Positions 9,579-19,276 of a DNA stretch of 64,000 nt are shown piece by piece. The DNA lies in the NCBI RefSeq assembly GCF_014109805.1, contig NZ_CP059400.1, positions 3,867,001-3,931,000 of the forward strand, written 5' to 3'. This stretch comes from Legionella sp. PC1000. Lineage in GTDB: Bacteria; Pseudomonadota; Gammaproteobacteria; Legionellales; Legionellaceae. The notes beneath the pieces are model-generated. The model saw nothing but the letters and a program-made list of their open reading frames with translations. It did not search any database and was not told where the DNA came from. The translations under genes were made by a program, and so were the position numbers. Positions within the stretch are counted from its first letter, which is position 1. Each line of letters opens with the position of its first letter.

Positions 9579-10880
9579 TTAAATACAACAAAGTGCCGTA
9601 TCTAGACCCATATCCTCTTCCTCATTCTTATCCAAATCTACAGTGGATGGCGCTTTCGTGCTAAAAAGGCCTAGTTTGGATAATGCAGAGGAACGATCGA
9701 GCGTATCCCTGGGTCGTCTTTTGGCCACTTCTTCAGTAAGGGCAAAATTTATAAGACAAATTGAAACCAAGATAAGTGCCCCGAGGAACGGCAAAATTGG
9801 ATTCACAGCAAATATGGGAAGAGCCATACACATCCCTATAAAAATAAAAACCGTAGTCGCGACATGCGAGCCTAAGCGAAACTGTTCTAAAGCGATTTGA
9901 TTCTCTATGGCTTCAATATGCTCCCTTATTTGTTTTTGTTCTTTCCTGCTCCCTGCGCTATCGAGCATGACTTCATATTGCGATCTAAGTTCATTTAAAC
10001 GGCTTAATTCGATATAAGCTCGGGTAATAGCCCAAATGACATCAAAAGCGAATACAGCAAGGGACACGTAAAATGCAAAAGGAGCTAATGCTCCGGTTAA
10101 ATAAAATGTATTAATCAGACCTGCACCAGCCCAAACAATATCATTTCCAAATTCAAAATAGCGCCTTTTAATTTGGGCACTAAAGCGCACCATCCAACCT
10201 AATGACTTTTCGTGGTCATCCATCCACCAACCAGGAATAGTATGCTTCAATAAAGAATAGAAATTCACCGCCAGACGCGGTAACCAAAAAAACCAAGACA
10301 AGTGCATAAGAAACGGATCCATCGCTGTATCCATGATTTTCACAAACCGAAGGTATGATTTTGATTCTGTATGGACCAAAGCAAAAAGATCCAATGCTCG
10401 CTTTGAACGAACAATGAAGAGACGCCATAAATTGATGTCCAGGATGGTATTGCGTAATTCTTGAGTGAAAGAAAAATTTTCAGGGAGTTGTTTGGGCTTT
10501 GGGGGGAAACCGGGAATAAGTTCTGCCAATAATTCACGGTAGAGATTTTGTTGCGTACGCAAGCGAAGCACTTCTCTTGGTATGTCCATGTAGTATTGAT
10601 AGATGTGTTCCAAGAGTTCGGCCATCATCAATGCGGCAATCAATTGTTCGCGTAGTTCTTCCCGATCTATGGGTTTTGGAGAGAGGAATTTAGCCCTGAG
10701 TTGTCGCCCCAAAAGACTATATTCCAGGTTCATCACTAAATGCATTGGAATGATTTGACGATAAAAATCAGGACCTAATTTTTTAATGTTTTCGGTGAAC
10801 GTCCAATTCAAAGGACTTTCAGCCTGAGCAAGAGAGAGCTCAGGAAAAGTTTCATGCAAATGTCGAATTAGTGGGGTCAT
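9579..10880 (-). CDS. Conserved Legionella-type membrane protein, function unknown
   Basis: A 433-residue protein that I do not assign to a family. The first 210 residues are helical and soluble. Residues about 245-285 (YLTGALAPFAFYVSLAVFAFDVIWAI) and about 345-390 contain two to four hydrophobic segments, and the stretch between them (about 290-345) is charged and probably coiled-coil (SAGSRKEQKQIREHIEAIE). The C-terminus is acidic. The layout suggests an inner-membrane protein or possibly a Dot/Icm substrate with paired transmembrane hairpins, which is speculation. The ATG at 10880 follows AGGAC. The upstream 402 bases contain no gene. Confidence 0.8.
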   Translation of the reverse strand: MTPLIRHLHETFPELSLAQAESPLNWTFTENIKKLGPDFYRQIIPMHLVMNLEYSLLGRQLRAKFLSPKPIDREELREQLIAALMMAELLEHIYQYYMDIPREVLRLRTQQNLYRELLAELIPGFPPKPKQLPENFSFTQELRNTILDINLWRLFIVRSKRALDLFALVHTESKSYLRFVKIMDTAMDPFLMHLSWFFWLPRLAVNFYSLLKHTIPGWWMDDHEKSLGWMVRFSAQIKRRYFEFGNDIVWAGAGLINTFYLTGALAPFAFYVSLAVFAFDVIWAITRAYIELSRLNELRSQYEVMLDSAGSRKEQKQIREHIEAIENQIALEQFRLGSHVATTVFIFIGMCMALPIFAVNPILPFLGALILVSICLINFALTEEVAKRRPRDTLDRSSALSKLGLFSTKAPSTVDLDKNEEEDMGLDTALCCI

Positions 10881-11282
10881 GATGTCCTAAAATAATTTTT
10901 TGGGATATCAAATAGACAATTTTATATTAATCATTTGCTTACTGTCTATAAATAACTTTAAAAGTAAAAAAATAGACCTAATTATATATAAATCTGTACA
11001 AAAAGAAAATTTATGAACTGTTTACTTTTTTTATTGTTTCTATGATCTGGAATTAGGCAATAATAAGGGCGATGTTGTTCACCATCGAGTAAGGCCATGA
11101 TTCGACTTATTCGATCTATACTATAGTTAAGCTATTTTATCGTTTTAGTATGCTCATAAAACATGAAAATAGGGCAAAATTAAGTCTTTTTGAAAAAAAA
11201 TAGTCAAAATGAACTAGTTTTCTTGATGATTCATGTCTTCTGAGCGACAATAGCACACCTAGTTAAGTGCACAAGAGAACCC
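10881..11282. other. Intergenic region, no gene seen
   Basis: A 402-base AT-rich divergent region between the membrane protein gene and tkt. It must hold promoters for both, but I find no strong boxes, repeat or RNA structure. Confidence 0.6.
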
Positions 11283-13283
11283 ATGAATCTTTCCAAAGAA
11301 TTAGCTAATGCCATTCGCATGTTAAGTGTAGACGCAGTAGAGCAAGCCCAATCAGGACACCCAGGAATGCCCTTAGGCATGGCCGATATTGCTACCGTTT
11401 TATGGAAAAAGTTTTTAAAACACAATCCGAAAAATCCGCATTGGTTTAACCGCGATCGTTTTGTATTATCAAATGGGCATGGTTCCATGCTGATTTATTC
11501 ATTACTGCATCTGACCGGATACAACCTTTCATTAGATGATCTGAAGCATTTTCGTCAACTCAATTCGAAAACGCCTGGACACCCGGAGTTTGGCCATACT
11601 CCTGGAGTAGAGACCACTACTGGCCCTTTAGGACAAGGCCTAGCCAATGCAGTAGGTATGGCTTTGGCAGAACGCGTTCTGGCAAACCACTTCAATCGCG
11701 ATGATTTGCCTCTTGTGGATCACTATACCTATGCCTTTACCGGAGATGGCTGTCTCATGGAAGGCATTTCCCATGAAGTATGTTCGCTAGCGGGTACTTT
11801 GGGTTTAGGAAAACTGATTGTTTTCTATGATGACAACGGCATTTCTATTGATGGTAACGTTGAATCCTGGTTTACTGATGATACAGCACAACGCTTTAGA
11901 GCATATCGATGGCAAGTCATCGAGGCAGTTAACGGCCACGATATGGATGCGATTGAGCAAGCCATTCTTAAAGCCCAAGCCAATACCACGCAACCCACGC
12001 TGATTATCTGCAAAACAGTAATCGGATTAGGTTCCTCCGTAGCCGGTAGTGAAAAAGCCCATGGTTCTGCATTAGGGGCAAAAGACGTTGCTAAAGTGCG
12101 TGAATTTTTTAAATGGAATCATGAGCCTTTTGTTATCCCCGATACCATTTATCAACAGTGGAATCATGCCGAGCAAGGGGAAAAAGAAGAGCAACAATGG
12201 TTAACGCTTTTGAACGACTACCAACAACACTACCCTCAGGAACATTATGAGTTTTTACGCCGCATTAATGGAGATCTTCCTGATGATTGGCAAAACCAAA
12301 GCCATGCATTCTTTGAGCAGTGCCGCCATAACGATAAAGCCATTGCGACACGTAAGGCATCCCAACAATGCATCGAATATTTTGCTCGTATGCTGCCTGA
12401 AATGCTTGGTGGCTCCGCAGATTTAACTGGTTCTAATAATACCGATTGGTCTGGCAGCAAAGCCATTACTGGCGAGGACTATACAGGGAATTACCTGTAT
12501 TATGGCGTGCGTGAATTTGGGATGGCTGCAATCATGAATGGTATCGCGGTCCATGGGGGATTTATTCCTTATGGCGGAACATTCCTGGTTTTTGCTGACT
12601 ATGCACGCAATGCAGTACGATTAAGTGCTTTAATGAAACAACGCGTTATTTATGTCTTTACCCATGACTCAATTGGTTTAGGTGAAGACGGGCCAACACA
12701 TCAGCCAGTCGAGCATGCGTCCATGTTACGAATGACTCCGGGCATGAGTGTGTGGCGGCCTGCAGATTTAATGGAAACAGCCGTTGCATGGAAACTCGCT
12801 TTGGAGCATCATAATGGCCCAACATCCTTACTGCTTTCAAGACAAAATTTACCTGCATTGCCCCATAGTGCAAACGCAGCAGAATTAATTAATAAAGGAG
12901 GTTATACCATTATGGATTGCGATGGCACCCCCGATGCCATCTTGATTGCTACGGGCTCGGAAGTTCAATTGGCACTTGCTGCTGCAGAACAAGTGAAACC
13001 ACGCGGGCTTAAAGTGAGAGTGGTTTCCATGCCTTGTGCAGAACGATTTCTGGAGCAAGACCCCGGTTATAAAAATGAGGTATTGCCCCAAACCATTCAT
13101 ACACGTATCGCAATTGAAGCAGCCAGTTCAGCTTATTGGTATCAATTTGTTGGCTTACACGGTGCAGTAATTGGTCTGGATCGTTTTGGCGTGTCGGCCC
13201 CAGCCAATCAAGCATATCAATATCTGGATATTACGGTAGAACGAATCATTGAAACTTTGGAAAAATTAGTACAAAAACATTAA
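11283..13283 (+). CDS. tkt: Transketolase
   Basis: A 666-residue transketolase, the usual bacterial length. It moves two-carbon units between sugar phosphates in the pentose phosphate pathway using thiamine diphosphate. Visible marks are SGHPGMPLGMA near the N-terminus, the ThDP motif beginning GDGCLMEG and ending in NDNG-like YDDNGISIDG, the central DSIGLGEDGPTHQPVEH region and the C-terminal domain with IATGSEVQLA. The start ATG at 11283 gives the typical MNLSKELANAIR. It heads the carbon-metabolism cluster tkt-gap-pgk-pyk, with 287 bases including a REP pair before gap, so gap may have its own promoter. Confidence 0.97.
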   Translation: MNLSKELANAIRMLSVDAVEQAQSGHPGMPLGMADIATVLWKKFLKHNPKNPHWFNRDRFVLSNGHGSMLIYSLLHLTGYNLSLDDLKHFRQLNSKTPGHPEFGHTPGVETTTGPLGQGLANAVGMALAERVLANHFNRDDLPLVDHYTYAFTGDGCLMEGISHEVCSLAGTLGLGKLIVFYDDNGISIDGNVESWFTDDTAQRFRAYRWQVIEAVNGHDMDAIEQAILKAQANTTQPTLIICKTVIGLGSSVAGSEKAHGSALGAKDVAKVREFFKWNHEPFVIPDTIYQQWNHAEQGEKEEQQWLTLLNDYQQHYPQEHYEFLRRINGDLPDDWQNQSHAFFEQCRHNDKAIATRKASQQCIEYFARMLPEMLGGSADLTGSNNTDWSGSKAITGEDYTGNYLYYGVREFGMAAIMNGIAVHGGFIPYGGTFLVFADYARNAVRLSALMKQRVIYVFTHDSIGLGEDGPTHQPVEHASMLRMTPGMSVWRPADLMETAVAWKLALEHHNGPTSLLLSRQNLPALPHSANAAELINKGGYTIMDCDGTPDAILIATGSEVQLALAAAEQVKPRGLKVRVVSMPCAERFLEQDPGYKNEVLPQTIHTRIAIEAASSAYWYQFVGLHGAVIGLDRFGVSAPANQAYQYLDITVERIIETLEKLVQKH

Positions 13284-13355
13284 AAGCATTTTTAAAGAAT
13301 TTGTAGCTTAGATGAAGCAAAGCCTGCCATTAAGTCAGGAGTAAAACACTTTTCC

Positions 13356-13386
13356 CTACGTCCCGCGGCTTGTCCGCGGGACCCAG
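13356..13386 (-). repeat. REP-like palindrome, copy 2
   Basis: CTACGTCCCGCGG ... CCGCGGGACCCAG, in reverse orientation. It forms a head-to-head pair with the next copy 16 bases downstream, between tkt and gap. Confidence 0.85.
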
Positions 13387-13401
13387 AGATGGCGGGAGAT
13401 C

Positions 13402-13432
13402 CTGGATCCCGCGGCCAAGCCGCGGGACGTAG
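13402..13432 (+). repeat. REP-like palindrome, copy 3
   Basis: CTGGATCCCGCGG ... CCGCGGGACGTAG, forward orientation. Together with the preceding reverse copy it can form two adjacent hairpins or one large cruciform. Confidence 0.85.
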
Positions 13433-13570
13433 GCACAAGTAACTTAAGGGCAGCAAATGAAGCATAACCTGAGGAACGACATCTTCGGATTATGACTCAC
13501 TCGATCAGGCTACGATTGTATACTTAACTTGAGATAAGTAACTCATTACTAAAAATTGGAGAGAAGTAAT

Positions 13571-14563
13571 ATGACAATACGTGTCGCGATTAATGGCTAC
13601 GGTCGCATTGGCCGTTGTATCTTAAGAGCAATTTTTGAATCTAAAAAACAAAATGAATTTGAAATCGTTGCAATCAATGACTTATCCGCCATTGAGACCA
13701 CAGCACATCTGACCCGCTATGACACAACCCATGGCCCCTTCACATCCGATGTGAAAGTTGAAGGCAACATGTTAGTGATTGATGGCCATGCAATAAAAAT
13801 CATTGCCGAGCGTAACCCTGCAAATCTCCCCTGGAAAGAATTAAACATTGATTTGGTTTTAGAATGTACCGGTTTCTTTACCGAGCGGGACAAAGCAATG
13901 CAACACATTACTGCAGGTGCGAAAAAAGTATTGATTTCCGCTCCGGGAAAAAATGTGGATGCCACCATCGTTTATGGAGTGAACCATCACACGCTTAAAG
14001 CATCTGATCTCATCGTTTCTAACGCTTCATGCACCACCAATTGCCTGGCACCTGTTGTGAAGCCATTAAATGACGCTTTGGGTATTGAATACGGTTTATT
14101 GAATACGGTTCATGCCTATACCAATGATCAAATGCTTTTGGATGGAAGTCATGAAGATTTACGTCGCGCTCGGGCGGCAGCTCACTCTATTATCCCCACA
14201 AAAACAGGGGCAGCAGCAGCTGTAGGATTGGTATTGCCTGAATTAGCAGGGAAACTTGATGGCTTTGCAATGCGTGTTCCCGTTCTGAATGTTTCTGTGA
14301 TTGATTTAACCTTTACCGCAAAGCGTGAAACCACCGTACAAGAAGTGAACGACATTGTACGCCAAGCACAAAGCCGCATCTTACAAATTAATGATGATCC
14401 TTTGGTATCTTGCGATTTTAATCATAACCCTGCATCTTCTATTTTTGATACAACACAAACCAAGGTGTTTGGCAATCTCGTGAAAATAGTCGCCTGGTAT
14501 GATAATGAATGGGGCTTTTCTAATCGTATGCTGGATACAGCACAGCAAATGATGAGTTGCTAA
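13571..14563 (+). CDS. gap: Glyceraldehyde-3-phosphate dehydrogenase
   Basis: A 330-residue GAPDH that makes 1,3-bisphosphoglycerate with NAD and phosphate. Visible are the N-terminal Rossmann motif INGYGRIGR, the NAD-type aspartate in AINDL, the catalytic cysteine in [12 protein letters not shown] and the C-terminal [13 protein letters not shown] start at the ATG at 13571, which has GGAGAG just upstream, rather than at upstream codons. The gene could be confused with erythrose-4-phosphate dehydrogenase, but the context with pgk and pyk favours GAPDH. It is followed by a large imperfect inverted repeat before pgk. Confidence 0.94.
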   Translation: MTIRVAINGYGRIGRCILRAIFESKKQNEFEIVAINDLSAIETTAHLTRYDTTHGPFTSDVKVEGNMLVIDGHAIKIIAERNPANLPWKELNIDLVLECTGFFTERDKAMQHITAGAKKVLISAPGKNVDATIVYGVNHHTLKASDLIVSNASCTTNCLAPVVKPLNDALGIEYGLLNTVHAYTNDQMLLDGSHEDLRRARAAAHSIIPTKTGAAAAVGLVLPELAGKLDGFAMRVPVLNVSVIDLTFTAKRETTVQEVNDIVRQAQSRILQINDDPLVSCDFNHNPASSIFDTTQTKVFGNLVKIVAWYDNEWGFSNRMLDTAQQMMSC

Positions 14564-14571
14564 AAACCCTA

Positions 14572-14670
14572 GTACCGTTTTCCATTTAATTTTGACAGGT
14601 AGCAATCAGATTGCTTGCAGATTTGTAAGCAAGATGAGTTGCTAACCGTCAAAACTAAATGAAACGGTAC
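14572..14670. repeat. 99-bp imperfect inverted repeat between gap and pgk
   Basis: The outer arms GTACCGTTT and AAACGGTAC are exact complements, continued by CATTTAATTTTGAC against GTCAAAACTAAATG, and the inner part contains further complementary blocks (GGTAGCAA/TTGCTAaCC, CTTGC/GCAAG). It fills nearly all of the space between gap and pgk. It could be a MITE-like insertion or an RNA structure separating expression of the two genes. Confidence 0.75.
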
Positions 14671-14687
14671 ACATTTGGAGATAACTG

Positions 14688-15878
14688 ATGAATCTGATAC
14701 AAATGAGCGATATAGACCTGTCTGGAAAACGGGTGCTAATCCGCGAAGATCTGAATGTTCCAATCAAAGAGGGAATTATTACCAGCGATCAACGATTACA
14801 GGCAGCACTACCTACTTTGAATGCTGCTTTGGCTGCTGGCGCTGCAGTTATGGTCTTATCTCATTTAGGTCGTCCCGAAGAGGGAAAAATAGAACGACGT
14901 TTTTCCTTGCAACCCATTGCAGAATACTTGAAGGAACATTTGGACTATCCTGTTCATTTCGTAAGTGAGTATCTCAATGGCGTAGACGTTAAACCCGGTG
15001 AATTGGTGGTTTGCGAAAACGTACGCTTTAATGTAGGTGAAAAAAATAATGACGAACAGCTGGCAAGAAAACTTGCCAGTCTCTGTGATGTCTTTGTTAT
15101 GGATGCTTTTGGCACCGCGCATAGAGCCCAAGCCTCTACGTACGGTGTAGCTAAGTATGCATCCGTTGCCGTTGCGGGACCCTTATTGATTCGTGAACTG
15201 GATGCTTTGGAAAAAGCACTTGCTGCACCTAAAAAGCCAATTGTTGCAATTGTTGGCGGTGCCAAGGTCTCTACCAAGCTCAGTTTGTTACGCCAGTTAG
15301 TCACCCTTGTTGATTATTTAATCCCTGGAGGGGGAATTGCAAATACCTTCCTCAAAGCACAAGGATTTGAAATCGGCGTCTCCCTTTATGAAGAAGGGCT
15401 GCTCCAAGAAGCACGTGAAATTCTCCAGTTAGCTAAAGAAAAAGGGTGTCACGTTCCTTTACCAAGTGATGTTGTGGTAGGGAAATCCTTTAGCGAACAT
15501 TGCCCGGCCTATAATAAATCGTTGCACAACGTTGCCTCTGACGACATGATTCTCGACATTGGTCCTACCACGGTAAGTGAGTATGTAGATATTATTAACG
15601 AGGCCAAAACCATTATTTGGAATGGTCCGGTTGGTGTTTTTGAATTTGCACAATTTGCCTATGGAACACGTGCATTGGCTATTGCTATTGCTGAAAGCGA
15701 TGCGTTTTCAATAGCTGGCGGCGGCGATACGCTAGCAGCGATTGATCTTTATGATCTGAACCAGCAAATTTCTTATGTTTCCACAGGAGGTGGGGCGTTT
15801 CTTGAGTGTTTGGAAGGAAAGACCTTGCCAGCTGTTGCCATTTTGCAGGAGCGCGCAAAAGATGTTAAGACAAACTAA
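14688..15878 (+). CDS. pgk: Phosphoglycerate kinase
   Basis: A 396-residue phosphoglycerate kinase of normal length, making ATP from 1,3-bisphosphoglycerate. Visible are [16 protein letters not shown] at the start (substrate-binding RxDxNVP), SHLGRPEEG, the [10 protein letters not shown] hinge region and the nucleotide-binding C-terminal part with GPVGVFE and GGGDTLAA. The start ATG at 14688 follows TTGGAG. Its last 17 bases overlap the start of pyk, so the two are translationally coupled. Confidence 0.97.
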   Translation: MNLIQMSDIDLSGKRVLIREDLNVPIKEGIITSDQRLQAALPTLNAALAAGAAVMVLSHLGRPEEGKIERRFSLQPIAEYLKEHLDYPVHFVSEYLNGVDVKPGELVVCENVRFNVGEKNNDEQLARKLASLCDVFVMDAFGTAHRAQASTYGVAKYASVAVAGPLLIRELDALEKALAAPKKPIVAIVGGAKVSTKLSLLRQLVTLVDYLIPGGGIANTFLKAQGFEIGVSLYEEGLLQEAREILQLAKEKGCHVPLPSDVVVGKSFSEHCPAYNKSLHNVASDDMILDIGPTTVSEYVDIINEAKTIIWNGPVGVFEFAQFAYGTRALAIAIAESDAFSIAGGGDTLAAIDLYDLNQQISYVSTGGGAFLECLEGKTLPAVAILQERAKDVKTN

Positions 15879-17280
15879 AATCGTTGCCACATTAGGGCCA
15901 TCCAGTAGTGAGCCGGCAATACTTCGTGCCATGTTGACCGCAGGTGTTGATGTGGTACGCATCAATTTTTCCCATGCAGATGCCTCTGCGTTACAACTCA
16001 TTGCTTTGGTACGCGGAATTGCTGAGGAATTAAATCTGCCATTGGCAGTAATGGCTGATTTACAAGGACCAAAAATCCGCATTGGCCGCTTCAAAAATAA
16101 ATCCATCACTTTAGTTGAAGGACAGGCCTTTACTTTGGATTGCAATGCCTCCGAATTGTTAGGTGACACGAATGAAGTCTCTGTGGCTTACCCCAGTCTG
16201 TCTCGTGAACTGACTCCAGGAGATCATTTACTGCTGAATGATGGTTTAGTTGAATTAGAGGTAAAGAGCATTGCCAATTCCAAAATTCACTGTACTGTCG
16301 TTGAAGGCGGTGTCTTAAGTGACTTGAAAGGATTAAATAGAAAAGACGGTGGATTAGCAGCCAGAACCATGACCGACAAAGACAAGCGTGATTTACAAAC
16401 CGCCATTGAAGCAGAGGTAGATTACATCAGCCTATCCTTTGTAAAAGATGCAGAAGACATTCGTCATGCCCGCGCACTAATGACTCAATTTGGTAAAAAA
16501 ATACCCGTCATTGCAAAAATTGAACGCACCGAAGCGTTACAATACCTCACTGAAATTATTCAGGAAGCAGATGCAATTATGGTCGCTCGCGGCGATTTAG
16601 GTGTTGAAATAGGCGCGGCGGAAGTACCCGCGATTCAAAAACACATCATTGGTGAAGCACGCCGATTGGATAAAGTAGTGATTACCGCTACGCAAATGAT
16701 GGAATCGATGATTAACAATCCTCAACCTACACGGGCAGAAGTTTCTGATGTTGCCAATGCCATATTGGATGGAACCGATGCAGTGATGTTGTCTGCGGAA
16801 ACAGCCAGTGGCCAGTTTCCGGTAAAGGTTCTGAGCATGGTTAATAAGATTTGCTTAAGCGCTGAAAAACATGCCAGTTTTTACTATCACAGTTCCGATG
16901 AAACCTGTCACTACCGACGCGCAGATCAAGCAATTGCCATGGCAACAATGCACGCAGCCAATCATTTCCCCATTCAGGCAATTATTACTCTGACTGAATC
17001 CGGTGATACTGCTTTATGGATATCACGACAACAAAGTACGGTCCCTATTATCGCTGTATCCGCTAATAAGCGGACTATAGGTCGTTTGTGTCTTGCCCAT
17101 AATGTTTTTCCGGTATTCATGAATTATCATCCTTTAGCTGCCGAAACCTTGAATCAACAAGTGCTTGAGGAATTAATAAGGACAGGCCACCTGGAGAAAA
17201 AAGGCTTTGTTTTATTAACTCGCGGTCGAGTAATCGGTACCGCAGGCGGCACGAACAGTATGGAGATTATTCAGGTTTAA
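15862..17280 (+). CDS. pyk: Pyruvate kinase
   Basis: A 472-residue pyruvate kinase, converting phosphoenolpyruvate and ADP to pyruvate and ATP. The usual [15 protein letters not shown] start is at 15862, inside the end of pgk, with CAGGAG upstream. The frame is open further upstream but that part is the pgk shadow. Visible motifs are [19 protein letters not shown], the ligand glutamate and lysine in [22 protein letters not shown] and the C-terminal allosteric domain ending ATRG-like [18 protein letters not shown] copy follows 41 bases after the stop. Confidence 0.96.
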   Translation: MLRQTKIVATLGPSSSEPAILRAMLTAGVDVVRINFSHADASALQLIALVRGIAEELNLPLAVMADLQGPKIRIGRFKNKSITLVEGQAFTLDCNASELLGDTNEVSVAYPSLSRELTPGDHLLLNDGLVELEVKSIANSKIHCTVVEGGVLSDLKGLNRKDGGLAARTMTDKDKRDLQTAIEAEVDYISLSFVKDAEDIRHARALMTQFGKKIPVIAKIERTEALQYLTEIIQEADAIMVARGDLGVEIGAAEVPAIQKHIIGEARRLDKVVITATQMMESMINNPQPTRAEVSDVANAILDGTDAVMLSAETASGQFPVKVLSMVNKICLSAEKHASFYYHSSDETCHYRRADQAIAMATMHAANHFPIQAIITLTESGDTALWISRQQSTVPIIAVSANKRTIGRLCLAHNVFPVFMNYHPLAAETLNQQVLEELIRTGHLEKKGFVLLTRGRVIGTAGGTNSMEIIQV

Positions 17281-17320
17281 ATGTAATCTATAATAAGTTC
17301 GCTGTTGGTTAAAAACTTGC

Positions 17321-17350
17321 TTACGTCCCGCGAACAAGCGCGGGACGTAG
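17321..17350 (+). repeat. REP-like palindrome, copy 4
   Basis: TTACGTCCCGCG ... CGCGGGACGTAG, nearly symmetric, downstream of pyk and upstream of the tRNA-Gly pair. Confidence 0.8.
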
Positions 17351-17432
17351 AAATAAAAAATGAAGCAGGATAAAAGATAGTAGAGGTGGTAATCTCTTAG
17401 CTAACTCCAAATACGCATTCAAATCTAACTAT

Positions 17433-17503
17433 GCGGGTGTAGTTCAATGGTAGAACCTCAGCTTCCCAAGCTGATGGCGTGGGTTCGATTCCCATCACCC
17501 GCT
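17433..17503 (+). tRNA. tRNA-Gly(CCC), copy 1
   Basis: The acceptor stem GCGGGTG pairs with CACCCGC. The anticodon stem TCAGC/GCTGA closes the loop TTCCCAA, giving anticodon CCC for GGG codons. The T-arm GTGGGTTCGATTCCCAT is regular. The CCA end is not encoded. It resembles E. coli glyU. Confidence 0.96.
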
Positions 17504-17600
17504 CAAAATGATTTACTCGCGCTTATCAAACGAGGCTTCCATTTTGGATACAGGGATTTTGCTTTGTAAAAACAATTCAGAAGTAACTCAAAACATCGTT

Positions 17601-17631
17601 CTGGATACCGCGCATAAAGCGCGGTACGTAG
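17601..17631 (+). repeat. REP-like palindrome, copy 5
   Basis: CTGGATACCGCGC ... GCGCGGTACGTAG, the A/T variant of the family, after the first tRNA-Gly. Confidence 0.85.
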
Positions 17632-17724
17632 ACAGGTTTACACTATTTAAAATGAAGCAGGATAAAAGATAATAGAAGTGGTAATCTCTTAGCTAACCCA
17701 ATATACGCATTCTAATCTAACTAT

Positions 17725-17795
17725 GCGGGTGTAGTTCAATGGTAGAACCTCAGCTTCCCAAGCTGATGGCGTGGGTTCGATTCCCATCACCCGCT
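17725..17795 (+). tRNA. tRNA-Gly(CCC), copy 2
   Basis: Identical over its full length to the copy 292 bases upstream, anticodon CCC, CCA not encoded. It belongs to the tandem duplication. Confidence 0.96.
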
Positions 17796-17892
17796 CAAAA
17801 TGATTTACTCGCGCATATCAAACGAGGCTTCCATTTTGGATACAGGGATTTTGCTTTGTAAAAACAATTCAGAAGTAACTCAAAACATCGTT

Positions 17893-17923
17893 CTGGATAC
17901 CGCGCATAAAGCGCGGTACGTAG
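17893..17923 (+). repeat. REP-like palindrome, copy 6
   Basis: CTGGATACCGCGC ... GCGCGGTACGTAG, after the second tRNA-Gly, identical to copy 5. Confidence 0.85.
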
Positions 17924-17964
17924 AGAGGTAGAGGGTTCGTAGAGGTAGAGGGTTCGTAGAGGTA
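17924..17964 (+). repeat. 17-bp tandem repeat
   Basis: AGAGGTAGAGGGTTCGT occurs twice in tandem (17924-17940, 17941-17957) and a third partial unit follows. It adjoins the end of REP copy 6, so it may have grown from the REP edge. Confidence 0.8.
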
Positions 17965-18048
17965 GCGCGGTGGGTAGAGGGGTTTACACTATTTAATAAG
18001 AAGCTGCCTCCCAGGCATAAGGCTGGATGGATTCACAAATTCTTTACC

Positions 18049-18079
18049 CTACGTACCGCGCTTTATGCGCGGTATCCAG
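18049..18079 (-). repeat. REP-like palindrome, copy 7
   Basis: CTACGTACCGCGC ... GCGCGGTATCCAG, reverse orientation, just downstream of the rocC stop. The 316 bases between the second tRNA and rocC hold this copy, the 17-bp repeat and copy 6, but no gene. Confidence 0.85.
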
Positions 18080-18111
18080 TAGATCTGCAGCAAGTTATCT
18101 GAATCAATTAA

Positions 18112-18795
18112 CTATTCGGTAATTTCTTCTTTTTTCTCATTCCGAGACAGTCCCAATTTCTCTTTCAAACGTGCTACAACATCGGGATCATACTGTTTTG
18201 TAGTTTTATGCTTCACAACAACCGCCGTTGTCTTTACCGGTTGGGCGGGTGCATTCAAAGTATTATACGTTGAGGAGCGTATTGGATAAGTAGGAAAATG
18301 ATCCTCTGCAGGTGTAGGTGATTGACTCATTATTTTCGCTTGAAAACTTGAACTTTGCTGATTCGAACTGGATTGAGTTGGTTTTTCTGCCTGAACTTTA
18401 CGAGCGTTTCTTACACTTTTTTCAACACGCTTTTTAATCTTAAGTGCTGCGTGTTCTGCTTCCTCTTCACTCACTGCTCCGACTTCGACACCGTGCAAAT
18501 CAACGCGTGCTTCTCGCAGCTTCAGGCATGCCAAATAATCAAGTCGACGTGTAAATAAAACCACTGCCTCCCTTAATTTACTTTTGGAAATACCTGCTTC
18601 TTCCGCCTTATCCGCATAAAGCAAAATATCATCCATAATCCCCACTTTTAACGGCTGGATTCGTAACGAATTATCGAATGCTGCGGGAAAATTTGCAGCG
18701 AGCCACAATAATGCGTCTGTTCGTGCTTTTTTAGACTTATTTTTTTGAGCTTTATTAATAACGGCAGTGCGTGGGTGCAGCTCTTGTCTTCTCAT
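18112..18795 (-). CDS. rocC: ProQ/FinO-domain RNA chaperone, RocC-like
   Basis: A 227-residue protein with a ProQ/FinO RNA-binding domain at residues about 20-125, shown by ALLWLAANFPAAFD, LRIQPLKVGIMDDIL, GISKSKLREAVV and RRLDYLACLK. A Lys/Arg-rich linker and a Gln/Ser/Pro-rich low-complexity tail follow. In L. pneumophila RocC uses the sRNA RocR to repress natural-competence genes. The L. pneumophila gene, as I recall, lies in the same neighbourhood near pyk and sidP, which supports orthology. Legionella has more than one ProQ-like protein, so the symbol is probable rather than proven. The ATG at 18795 is preceded by a weak AGGGTA. Confidence 0.82.
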   Translation of the reverse strand: MRRQELHPRTAVINKAQKNKSKKARTDALLWLAANFPAAFDNSLRIQPLKVGIMDDILLYADKAEEAGISKSKLREAVVLFTRRLDYLACLKLREARVDLHGVEVGAVSEEEAEHAALKIKKRVEKSVRNARKVQAEKPTQSSSNQQSSSFQAKIMSQSPTPAEDHFPTYPIRSSTYNTLNAPAQPVKTTAVVVKHKTTKQYDPDVVARLKEKLGLSRNEKKEEITE

Positions 18796-19066
18796 TAGAG
18801 TACCCTTGTTAGATATTGAATGTCATATCTGGAAACGAAATCATTCACATTTAGAATGAGCGCACAATGTACAATGTTTAATGATTGTTTGCAAGCACTC
18901 TGAATCATGTTTAATAATTGCACATAAAAACTGGAAATCAAGGTAGAAAAATAAACGATGATAGTCCTATAATGAAAGCAGGATTCTTTAATCTGCACGC
19001 TGAAGTGATACTAGCTTCGTTGATATATCTGGCCTGATACATCACTTGAAGACTTATGGAGCACAT

Positions 19067-19255
19067 ATGAAAATCATACAAAAAATGTTTATACTATTTC
19101 TTGCTGTTTTTTTTCCCTGGATCGTGTTCCTAATGAATGATAATCCTGGAGCAGCTTTTGTTTCCTTAGCCTTACAAGCTACGGTAATTGGATGGCCATT
19201 TGCAACTATTTGGGCATGGCGAACACACTTTCCCCCCCCAAAAGAAAAAAAATAA
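19067..19255 (+). CDS. Small two-helix membrane protein, YqaE/Pmp3-like
   Basis: A 62-residue hydrophobic protein with two predicted membrane helices (FILFLAVFFPWIVFLM and FVSLALQATVIGWPFATIWAW) and a short basic Pro/Lys tail. The length and the hairpin layout recall YqaE/Pmp3 stress proteins, but the sequence match is weak. I choose the ATG at 19067 because GGAG lies six bases before it; the upstream ATG at 19046 has no such site. It ends 21 bases before dapB and is probably co-transcribed. Confidence 0.65.
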   Translation: MKIIQKMFILFLAVFFPWIVFLMNDNPGAAFVSLALQATVIGWPFATIWAWRTHFPPPKEKK

Positions 19256-19276
19256 CTTATTGCATAAAGGAGAACT

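Larger units (their letters stand above)
17350..17923 (+). repeat. Tandem duplication (period 292 bp) carrying a tRNA-Gly gene
   Basis: Two nearly identical units each contain a leader (AATGAAGCAGGATAAAAGAT...), one tRNA-Gly(CCC), a trailer (CAAAATGATTTACTCGCGC) and one REP copy. Equivalent bases lie 292 apart, for example tRNA starts at 17433 and 17725 and REP starts at 17601 and 17893. Differences are few, so the duplication looks recent or is kept uniform by conversion. Confidence 0.9.

Noticed and set aside
13571..14563. Erythrose-4-phosphate dehydrogenase instead of GAPDH
   Set aside because: The position next to pgk and pyk and the general motifs favour GAPDH; sequence alone does not exclude epd completely.
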